Assembly: GCA_013289875.1 (NCBI GenBank)
Contig: JABCZC010000031.1
Location: forward strand, 1 to 57,739
Reading direction: 5' to 3'
Length of the DNA stretch: 57,739 bases
Source of the DNA: Acidobacteriota bacterium
GTDB taxonomy: Bacteria > Acidobacteriota > Terriglobia > Terriglobales > Acidobacteriaceae
Made by a program: the position numbers and the translations under genes
Shown: piece by piece, positions 48,518 to 55,801 of the stretch
How the letters are laid out: the number at the start of each line of letters is the position of its first letter
How positions within the stretch are numbered: the first letter of the stretch is position 1
The notes under the pieces: model-generated
The model's input: the letters and a program-made list of their open reading frames with translations, nothing else
What the model was told of the DNA's origin: nothing
Database searches by the model: none

Positions 48518-50452
48518 TTAAAAGCGAGTTTTCCAATCGGCTACTTCTGAATAAAACCACTGTTCATCGGGATATTCCGGCGCGTCCGCGATCACGGCAA
48601 TCCGGCATCGGTAGGTCCGTTCAAGGAACAGCAGCAGCCGGGCCGAATAAATCGCCCCATAATCCTTGTGATGGTAGAACCCACTCGAGTGAAAACCGGG
48701 GTTGTAAACCGTATGGATTCCGCCTACATTCACTTCGATCGCAGTGAATGAACCATCTTGCAACAGGGCCACATCCCACCCTAGATTCGAACCCGACGTG
48801 ATCCCGGCAGGAAGGGAATCGAGTATCCGCTGGACATAGCCGTTGGGACCCTCTCTTTCACCCGGACGAACCGAACCCTGATGCCGGTGTACAGTGAGGT
48901 CTTCGATCACGCTGTTTTCAATCGTATGGACCCGATATTCGCACCGGATATTCTTCAGCTCCTGCACGATGAACTCTTCATCCGTCAAACGTCCCGCGCC
49001 GGGCATGTGCCTTCCACCGCTCTCGATCCATGACAGCGCCGCTTCGGTCCTGGAGTGGATCTGGTTCCCCGAAGTGTCGCCAAGAGCGGTCTTGATAACG
49101 AAACCTCCTGGAAACCTTTCGAGCAACAGTTTGCGTAGATCGCTGGGATTCATCCCTTGAGCCAGCCGGTCGAGACCGCAGGTCAACGGCAAGCTGTCAA
49201 GGCAGTAGCGCCGGAACACGTGCGCCTGTGCCAACTTATGTTCCAATCGCCAGAAAGGCAATCGCTTCTCGTCAAAACCGAGAGTTAGGAGAACCTGTCT
49301 CAGCATCAGCGCCCGGGTAGAAGCTGCCATCTGCGGCAAGAGTTGGATCGCATCCGATAACCGAAGTTCTAGAGTGTCGTCAACCGGCCCCCGCCGCCGC
49401 GCGCCACAGAACTGATCGATCTGCCGGATCAGTGGGTCGGCAAGTTCGTCCTCGGTGCGGAAGTCAATACTCATTTCAGGAAGCGGAACGGCCAGACCGC
49501 GATGTCGAAGCTGCCAGGCTGCGGTCTCCATGTAGAACCGGTTTTCGATGGGGTAGTCGGGCGCATCGGGTACGGCGCTCACTTCGACCCCGTCCGTTCT
49601 GGCCACGTGGTTCAGCAACCGAGCGGTATCGCAGGCACCCCAATGCTGATCGTGGAAATAGCCGCTGCAATGGAAACCGGGTTTGAACGCCCGGTGAAAG
49701 CCACTGAAATTGACTTCGATAATCGCGAATGAACCGGTGGGCTGCAACGCGATATCCCAGGCCAGCAAAGATCCGCCCACCAGAGCGTCGGGAAGTCTCC
49801 GGAGCAGGGAGTTCACGAATGCATTCGGCGCGTCGCGCTCTCCGGGTATGCTGCCGTCGTTATAGCGGCGGAAGGTAAGATCCTCAATGACGTCTTCCTC
49901 GAGGCTGTGTACGCGGTATTCGGTCGTGATCGGGACACGTTCCTGAACAACGTATTTCTCGTCTGATAAGGAGCAGGGTCGCGGCGGCCCGGCCGACTCC
50001 AGCTTGATCGACGCCAACTCGGCGCCGCCTCCATTCGGTATCTCACCAGAAGAATCTCCCAGCGCCGCCTTGGTCACGTAGCCGCTTGGAAAATGACTGG
50101 CGAGAAACTGCCGTAGCCCTCGGGAATCCCGGCGTAGAGCGAGATCATTGAGTCCGCAAGTAACGGGAATCGATTCAGGAATGAATGACCGAAGAACCAG
50201 AGCCTGTATGAGCTTGTGCTCTATCCGCCATTGCAGATGGCGATACTCGTCGAAACCTAGCGCGCGGAGAAGTTGCCGGACGAGCAACGCTCGCGTGCTT
50301 CCGGCCAGGCCTTCGCGAAGACACAGGCCTTCCGACAGTCGGAGATCAAGTCGGGATGCCAGCGGCCTGCGGCGGCGCGGCAGCCGGCAACTTCCGATTT
50401 CCACCGTTAACGTGTCAATCTGACGAATTTCTTCGAGTATCCATTGCAACAA
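48518..50452 (-). CDS. Tandem-duplicated ATP-grasp-like protein
   Basis: A 644-residue protein made of two homologous halves (about 1-325 and 326-644). Each half has a helical block (S-T-R-A-L-x-x-R-Q, G-F-D-E, E-H-K-L-x-Q-A, P-x-T-C-G-L) and an ATP-grasp-like core: a Lys strand 'K-A-A-L-G-D-S-S-G' or 'K-T-A-L-G-D-T-S-G', 'EYRVH-(T/S)-(I/L)-E', 'W-D-(I/V)-A-L' and a metal-binding 'I-E-V-N'. ATP-grasp enzymes join carboxylates to amines or thiols through acyl phosphates. The double layout suggests an internal dimer or two sequential ligations. It lies 9 bp downstream of a GT2-like gene in the same operon. The substrate is unknown. Confidence 0.65.
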   Translation of the reverse strand: MLQWILEEIRQIDTLTVEIGSCRLPRRRRPLASRLDLRLSEGLCLREGLAGSTRALLVRQLLRALGFDEYRHLQWRIEHKLIQALVLRSFIPESIPVTCGLNDLALRRDSRGLRQFLASHFPSGYVTKAALGDSSGEIPNGGGAELASIKLESAGPPRPCSLSDEKYVVQERVPITTEYRVHSLEEDVIEDLTFRRYNDGSIPGERDAPNAFVNSLLRRLPDALVGGSLLAWDIALQPTGSFAIIEVNFSGFHRAFKPGFHCSGYFHDQHWGACDTARLLNHVARTDGVEVSAVPDAPDYPIENRFYMETAAWQLRHRGLAVPLPEMSIDFRTEDELADPLIRQIDQFCGARRRGPVDDTLELRLSDAIQLLPQMAASTRALMLRQVLLTLGFDEKRLPFWRLEHKLAQAHVFRRYCLDSLPLTCGLDRLAQGMNPSDLRKLLLERFPGGFVIKTALGDTSGNQIHSRTEAALSWIESGGRHMPGAGRLTDEEFIVQELKNIRCEYRVHTIENSVIEDLTVHRHQGSVRPGEREGPNGYVQRILDSLPAGITSGSNLGWDVALLQDGSFTAIEVNVGGIHTVYNPGFHSSGFYHHKDYGAIYSARLLLFLERTYRCRIAVIADAPEYPDEQWFYSEVADWKTRF

Positions 50453-50461
50453 GAAATGATT

Positions 50462-51715
50462 CTATAAGGGTTCGGCCCGCCACGGTTCAAGCCGTCGCAG
50501 TGGCCGCAGCGAAGAATCTTCGATCTTCAATTCTCCTCGCTTGATCGCGTCGAAATCGCGCGTCCACACTGAACTCAGCCAGCGGCGCAAAGGATTATCA
50601 AAAATTGTTTCGGGTGCATTGGTAAGCGACGCGGCGTGACGCCGCCGGATGTAGAGGAACTCATCCACGTTGCGAATGCTGCTATTGAAATGTGCGCGGA
50701 GAAGGAACTGCGTGTCGTTGGCAATGATTAGATCGGTTGAGAGGCCGCCCAAGTCGAAGAATACGCTGCGGTAGATCATAAGCGTGCCGTGCAGTAGCGC
50801 GTGGTTCGCGCAAAGCGCGAGCGCCGCACTGCCGTCCAGTGGAAAGCGAACGGGCTGCACCACTGCCCGGATCTCGTCCAGACACAACTCGTGTGAGCCG
50901 ACGATGTCGCAACCCGTTTCCGCCAGCGCATCGCTTAGCATTACAAAGCGGTCGTAACAGGAAAGATCGTCGGAATCTTGCAGAGTTAGGAGCGGCTCCG
51001 CGGAATTTTCCGCCAATTCCTGACGAATTACGTACGGCCCCACGGGCGCTGGGCTGAACTTGACAAATTCCACGCTTGGGTATTCCGCGGGAAATCCAGC
51101 ATACTCATCACACTCTTCGACATCCAGGCCGACGCGAATCAATAGCGAATTCCCTGCCGATTTCCTTGCCAATGCCAGCGCAGCCCGCAAATGTGACGCC
51201 TCTCCTCGATGAGGTATCAGGAGGGCTTTTGCGAGAGCCGCGCGGCCATTAACGTGGCATCGTAACAACGGGACCTGCCGCACCAGTAAACAATCGACTT
51301 CGATATCCCGTCTCGCGATCGCTCGGAGCATTGCGAAGCAAAGAGTCTGGGCCCAGCAATCGATTCCCAAGGCGGCGAAACGCGCGAATACTTCTGAACT
51401 ACAGAAGAACGAGGTAACAGGATCGCCATAACTCGAATCAATTACTGGTGCTGCTCCGCGCGGCACGAGCGCAACAAATGCGGTCTTATGGTCAGGAATT
51501 TCCTCCCATAAGACGGCGAGCGATTGGTCGATCTTGTCCGCAAAGCTCTCCTCGAAGACCAAAACTGCATCAGTCCAACGGGCGAGATCCTTCAACGGAT
51601 GGACAGAGCGCGGAGCTTGCTGAATGGCCGCCCCAAGAGAAGAGCTTTCCCTTCGAATGAGGCCAGCAGCCAACATCTTGATCTCGCCTGACTGAGGTAA
51701 CTCGGTAATCAGCAT
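50462..51715 (-). CDS. GT2-like glycosyltransferase (GT-A fold)
   Basis: A 417-residue protein with an N-terminal ~150-residue extension and a GT-A-like core: 'LLTLQDSDDLSCYDRF' holds the D-x-D-type metal/nucleotide-sugar motif, 'HALLHGTLMIYR' and 'FDLGGLSTDLIIANDTQFLLRA' match the acceptor and catalytic-base region of family 2 enzymes. It would add a sugar to an unknown acceptor. It is the first gene of a pair with the ATP-grasp-like gene. The start may be ATG 51715 or an inner ATG at 51676; the divergent glycosyltransferase starts only 32 bp away from 51715. Confidence 0.65.
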   Translation of the reverse strand: MLITELPQSGEIKMLAAGLIRRESSSLGAAIQQAPRSVHPLKDLARWTDAVLVFEESFADKIDQSLAVLWEEIPDHKTAFVALVPRGAAPVIDSSYGDPVTSFFCSSEVFARFAALGIDCWAQTLCFAMLRAIARRDIEVDCLLVRQVPLLRCHVNGRAALAKALLIPHRGEASHLRAALALARKSAGNSLLIRVGLDVEECDEYAGFPAEYPSVEFVKFSPAPVGPYVIRQELAENSAEPLLTLQDSDDLSCYDRFVMLSDALAETGCDIVGSHELCLDEIRAVVQPVRFPLDGSAALALCANHALLHGTLMIYRSVFFDLGGLSTDLIIANDTQFLLRAHFNSSIRNVDEFLYIRRRHAASLTNAPETIFDNPLRRWLSSVWTRDFDAIKRGELKIEDSSLRPLRRLEPWRAEPL

Positions 51716-51747
51716 CGGAAGCTTTACATGTGAGACTATAACGATCC

Positions 51748-52692
51748 ATGAGGGTGCTCTACTACGTTTCCGATACGAACGTTCCCAGTTGGGGGGTCGG
51801 AATGATATACACGCATGTCCGTCTACTGTGCGCTAACGGAATCGAGGCCGCCGTGCTGCACACCCAGCCTGGCTTCCGGCCGGAGTGGATGAGCCTCGAT
51901 GCACCTCGCTTGTATCTACGTGATGGATCGCTCCGCATTGCCCCGGATGATCTACTGGTGGTTCCCGAAGTTCATGCCGCTGAAGCGGATGTTCTTAGCC
52001 TGGCTCGGCGGCGCGTCGTATTCGTCCAGGCAAGCTCGTATATTGCATCAGGTCTGGGAGGCGCGAAAGACTATCGCCAGCTGGGGTACCGGGGTGCGAT
52101 CGCCATAATGCCGCACGTGCGGGAAATTGTGGAACGGCATTACGGCGTGGAAGCGCCGGTGATTCCGCCGTGCATCGCACCTTGTTTTTTTGAGAGCCAA
52201 TCAGCAGCAGCCAAAGCCAGGAAACGACAGGTTGCGCTTTGTCCCAAAATTTGGTGCCGCGATTTCCCGATTATCCGCCACACACTGCGCGCCAAGGCTC
52301 GCGCGCTGGGCTGGACAGTGGTGGAACTTGAAAGCAAGCCGCACCGCCATGTCGCCAGCGTCTTCCGCCAAGCCGCGATCCACATCAATGTAAACTGCCA
52401 GGAGTCCTTTAACGCAACTGTTCCAGAGGCTATGGCGGCCGGCTGCATCCCCGTTTGTTACGAGGCTTTCGGCGGGCAGGATTATCTCCGAGATAGCGAG
52501 AACGCGTACGTTTTCCCCACCCACCATGCATACCCACTTATAGAGCGCACACTGGAATTGATGGCTTCGTGGGACGCGAAACAAAAGGAACTGGCCCGCA
52601 TTCGACGCGGCGGTCGGGCGACAGCGAGGCGTTACACGGAGGCTCTGACGGAAAAGGCACTCCTCGCTTATTTTCGCCCTTTATCGCGCTGA
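51748..52692 (+). CDS. GT4-like glycosyltransferase (GT-B fold)
   Basis: A 314-residue protein with a family 4-type layout: the N-terminal Rossmann half starts 'MRVLYYVSD' with a Gly-rich loop 'SWGVGMIYTHV', and the C-terminal half has 'SFNATVPEAMAAGCIPVCYEAFGGQDYL', where the E-x7-E-like nucleotide-sugar-binding segment of GT4 enzymes lies. It is somewhat short for the family. It is divergent from the GT2-like gene, and its last 25 bp overlap the 3' end of the convergent gene at 52668. Confidence 0.7.
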   Translation: MRVLYYVSDTNVPSWGVGMIYTHVRLLCANGIEAAVLHTQPGFRPEWMSLDAPRLYLRDGSLRIAPDDLLVVPEVHAAEADVLSLARRRVVFVQASSYIASGLGGAKDYRQLGYRGAIAIMPHVREIVERHYGVEAPVIPPCIAPCFFESQSAAAKARKRQVALCPKIWCRDFPIIRHTLRAKARALGWTVVELESKPHRHVASVFRQAAIHINVNCQESFNATVPEAMAAGCIPVCYEAFGGQDYLRDSENAYVFPTHHAYPLIERTLELMASWDAKQKELARIRRGGRATARRYTEALTEKALLAYFRPLSR

Positions 52693-53552
52693 TTCTTAAA
52701 AAACCGCCGCAAGGTGTGTTCGGAGTACCGCGAATCGCTCTTCACGCTGTGAATCAGGGCGTGCCTGCGCCGAAGCATTTCGCGCGGGCTGTAGGCAAGG
52801 CCGCGCCAATTGCTGCCGAATGGTTCTCCGGGCAACGAGAAATCAGTGCTTTCGAGTCCCACCGTTCTCGTGAACATGCCCATCATGACGTCTTCGGGAA
52901 CGGCCAAAGGCAGCCAGTCTTCGGGATGGTCGAAACATCCCAAACGGGACATCCGTTCCAGCGTTCGGAACGGCAACACATAGATCCCACCTTGACAATA
53001 TTCTTTGCCCGCATACCCGTTCCTATAGGCGGAGCTAAGCTGTGCCTCGATGCGCGCAAAACCAGGTGAATCACCCGGCAGCGTTGCGAGCGCGTCGACA
53101 ACATCCGACACCGCTGTTTTCTCACATCCATAATGCGGCGAGTCGCGGCGGCAGGTGAAGCCGAGTGTTCCGAGCATTCCAGTTTGTGGATGCCGCGTAA
53201 GGAACCGGCTCACGGTGTCGCGAAACTTGCCGGTAATGAGCGCGTCAGTATCCGCGCGAAGCACGAAATCGAACGGCCCCTCCCGGCGAATCAGAGCGAA
53301 CCCGACCAGCAGGCTCGCTGAAAGGCGTCCCATCAGAGGTTCTCCCTGCCCGTGAAAAGGATCGCGCAATGTGACAAAACTGCGCAGGCGTTTATCGCGC
53401 GGCTTCACATTTCGCACATGTGGCGAGCTGTCGATGGCAACGCACAAACCCGCTCCTCGCTCATAACTCCAGAGGCTCTCGAGAAGGTCATGGAAACGCC
53501 GCAGTTCGATTGCGCCCGGCCCAATCGGTACAATGACCGCGAAGCTCTTCAT
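52668..53552 (-). CDS. GT-A-type glycosyltransferase-like protein
   Basis: A 294-residue protein beginning 'FAVIVPIGPGAIELRRFHDLLESL', like GT-A enzymes, with a D-x-D motif in 'LRADTDALI', 'GMLGTLGFTCRR' and a C-terminal 'PEDVMMGMFT' that resembles an acidic catalytic/metal segment. It would use an NDP-sugar. It overlaps the TPR-glycosyltransferase gene by 4 bp, so the two are cotranslated, and converges with the GT4-like gene with a 25-bp overlap of coding ends. Confidence 0.6.
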   Translation of the reverse strand: MKSFAVIVPIGPGAIELRRFHDLLESLWSYERGAGLCVAIDSSPHVRNVKPRDKRLRSFVTLRDPFHGQGEPLMGRLSASLLVGFALIRREGPFDFVLRADTDALITGKFRDTVSRFLTRHPQTGMLGTLGFTCRRDSPHYGCEKTAVSDVVDALATLPGDSPGFARIEAQLSSAYRNGYAGKEYCQGGIYVLPFRTLERMSRLGCFDHPEDWLPLAVPEDVMMGMFTRTVGLESTDFSLPGEPFGSNWRGLAYSPREMLRRRHALIHSVKSDSRYSEHTLRRFFKNQRDKGRK

Positions 53553-55147
53553 TGGGGTAATGTCCGTGCGACAGCGTTCACGACATCAGACCACACTCCC
53601 GGTCGCGCCTGCCGAAACAATCGCATCGCAGGATACCAGGCCGTATCCTCTCGGTTCACCATCCACTGGAAAGACGCATTATAGGGCAACATCAGGAACG
53701 TGCGTTTGCCCAGCGCACCCGCCAAGTGAGCTATTGAAGTATCGATCGTCACGACAAGGTCGAGCGCTTCTATCGCGGCAGCGGTGTTCGGAAAATCGGG
53801 TGCCAGGTCGATCGCGGGGAACGGCGGGTTCGCATTCCATAGTTCGGCTCGCCCTTCGCCACACTGCAAGCTGTACAGCGTGACTCGAGGAATGCTGGCG
53901 AGGATACGAAGATCTTCGAGCGCCATCGACCGCTTAGCAAAGCGGTCCCGAATGAGGTACGTTGACCCCCGCCAGACGATTCCGACATTCATTCCCGATG
54001 TGCTAGGAATTCGCTTTCCCCACTCCGTGCGCAGGTCGACGGAAGCCTGAAGGTAAGGCACTTTGCCGATCATCTCCGCGATGGGAATATCCAGCGCATA
54101 CATCAACCAGAACGCACTCATCTCGAAATCAACTTCGCATGGAGGGTCATGCGGCGCTACAACGGAGTCCACACCCTCCAAAGTTCGCGCAAGGGATCGA
54201 AGCTGTTTAGGAACTTGAAGTGTGACACGGGCGCCTGCTTGCTTCGCTATCCGTGCAAAGCGCGCAAAGTGGAGGGCGTCGCCGAAATAGATGTCTCCCG
54301 CATTGAGGCGCAGGCTCTTGCCGCGAATATCCTGCCCTTGCCAGCGGCGGCTTGCCGGCCCCAGAATACTATCGAAGTTCTCGCCCTGCATGTGGGAGCG
54401 ATACAACCGCCTCGCGCGCTCGAAATCCCCTAGTTTCGACCAGTAGAGCAAATACCCGATCACTACCATAGGGTCCTTGTCGAGGGTGATACCCTTCTCA
54501 TACCAGAATTGCGCGGCAGGCCAATCTCGTAAGCCCGTATACAACTCAGCGAGCCGGCTAATCGACGCCGTATCGTCCGGCCGCTGGCCAAGAATGTTGT
54601 GCAGCATCGCGATCGCCTCTTGGTAAAAACCCTCCTCGGCGAGGGCCATCGCCACTCCACGTTCCACGTTCAACGAGTCCAGGGTGGAAGGGATTGCATC
54701 CCTCACGCGCGCAGCCGCTGCCGGGTGAGCCTTGCCGCTCCACAGGCAGCGTGCGGCGGATTGATAGTTCTTAAGATCGTCCGGCGCAAGCTCAATCGCT
54801 TTGATATAGCTACGCAAGGCTTCATCCGGCTGCATGAAGGTGTCTAGGTACAACCCGCCGCGTATTTGCCATGCCTCCCCATCGTTTGGGTCGATCGCCA
54901 GCGCCTTATCGACATACCACTTAGCGTCGTCAGCAAGCCCCAGCGAGAGTGCGGCACCGGCGCAGCTACAGAGATACTTCACGTTTTGAGGGCGGGAAAA
55001 CGCCGCCGCGCGATAAAATACGAAACTGCGCCCATATTCGCCACGATCCGCAAGTGCGGTGCCTAAGGCGTGCAAAGACGCGGCGTCGTCTCGGTTATGC
55101 TGGATCCGTTTGCGCAGATCCGTTAGATCTGGGGGGGTATCCTTCAA
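53549..55147 (-). CDS. TPR protein with GT9-like C-terminal glycosyltransferase domain
   Basis: A 532-residue protein. The N-terminal ~260 residues are a series of TPRs (for example 'SLHALGTALADRGEYGRSFVFYRAA' and 'DDAKWYVDKALAIDPNDGEAWQIRGGLYL'). The C-terminal part (about 290-532) has 'GDALHFARFARIAKQAGARVTLQVP', 'NVGIVWRGS', and 'LDLVVTIDTSIAHLAGALGKRTFLMLP', the fold and D-T-S-x-x-H-L-A-G motif of heptosyltransferase/O-GlcNAc-transferase-like (GT9/GT41) enzymes. Such TPR-GT proteins often modify flagellin or other surface proteins. A 10-bp inverted repeat lies just upstream of the start. Confidence 0.85.
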   Translation of the reverse strand: MKDTPPDLTDLRKRIQHNRDDAASLHALGTALADRGEYGRSFVFYRAAAFSRPQNVKYLCSCAGAALSLGLADDAKWYVDKALAIDPNDGEAWQIRGGLYLDTFMQPDEALRSYIKAIELAPDDLKNYQSAARCLWSGKAHPAAAARVRDAIPSTLDSLNVERGVAMALAEEGFYQEAIAMLHNILGQRPDDTASISRLAELYTGLRDWPAAQFWYEKGITLDKDPMVVIGYLLYWSKLGDFERARRLYRSHMQGENFDSILGPASRRWQGQDIRGKSLRLNAGDIYFGDALHFARFARIAKQAGARVTLQVPKQLRSLARTLEGVDSVVAPHDPPCEVDFEMSAFWLMYALDIPIAEMIGKVPYLQASVDLRTEWGKRIPSTSGMNVGIVWRGSTYLIRDRFAKRSMALEDLRILASIPRVTLYSLQCGEGRAELWNANPPFPAIDLAPDFPNTAAAIEALDLVVTIDTSIAHLAGALGKRTFLMLPYNASFQWMVNREDTAWYPAMRLFRQARPGVWSDVVNAVARTLPQ

Positions 55148-55162
55148 GGGTGAGTGGAGTTT

Positions 55163-55185
55163 AACATTGCAAGTATTGCAATGTT
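55163..55185. promoter_or_regulatory. 10-bp perfect inverted repeat upstream of the TPR-GT gene
   Basis: AACATTGCAA (55163-55172), a 3-base spacer GTA, and TTGCAATGTT (55176-55185) form a perfect palindrome centred 27 bp before the start codon at 55147. It may be an operator for a dimeric regulator or a hairpin in the leader RNA. Confidence 0.45.
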
Positions 55186-55407
55186 GAAACCGAAGCCATG
55201 AAAAGGCTCATGCACCAATCATCAGCCAGCGATGCACAAGGCATAGTGCACTCTCAGTTGATATTTAAGGTCAGGGCGGGTTGTCGCTGATTACCTGCGT
55301 GTCACGAGTAGGTACCTGTAAATTTTAGCCATACCGTTTTGAAGCCTGTTGATGCCTCCCTGCCGAGTTACCGCCGTATTTTTGGGCAATGACATAGTTG
55401 ACACAGG

Positions 55408-55546
55408 TTACCCGCCGATGGCGAGGGTGGGGATCTTCAACGTCTTGAGTACCAGTAAGCCATGACGTGTTCCCCGGCTGCCGGCGGACGGGAACTGGTT
55501 CGGCAGGCAGCTGTGCTGCCAGGAGGGTCACTGCAAAAAGGAACGG
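55408..55546 (-). pseudogene. Remnant of a secreted protein gene (frameshifted)
   Basis: On the minus strand a signal-peptide-like segment ending in A-E-P-V-P-V-R-R is followed, after a one-base frameshift near 55473, by G-T-R-H-G-L-L-V-L-K-T-L and then a stop at 55410-55408. The combined 'PVPVR...HG-(F/L)-LVL-(R/K)-TL' pattern is one I recall from N termini of small secreted acidobacterial proteins. The identification is tentative. Confidence 0.35.
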
Positions 55547-55801
55547 CTAGGTAGTGATGCAATCCGCTTGACATTCTTGTGTCTTCGTGGAATGCTGCGA
55601 CCATTTCTCCCACGAACATCCTTACACCGCCGAAACCAAACATAGCTGTCTTAAATGTTCAGAGGCTGTATCTACAGATCATCGGAGCTATAGCTCATTT
55701 GTTGATTTCTCCTGGCCTGACAATATCTCTTGACGACCTAGTCGACACAGTCTTTCCCATGTGTCGCGTCTCAGTCCGGAAATAGATGTCGGTACAACTC
55801 T

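Larger units (their letters stand above)
55148..55801. other. 654-bp gap between the TPR-GT gene and the TonB receptor
   Basis: The region contains an inverted repeat at 55163-55185 and a frameshifted gene remnant at 55408-55546 on the minus strand. No intact gene is convincing. Its patchy coding-like pieces suggest decayed DNA. Confidence 0.5.
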
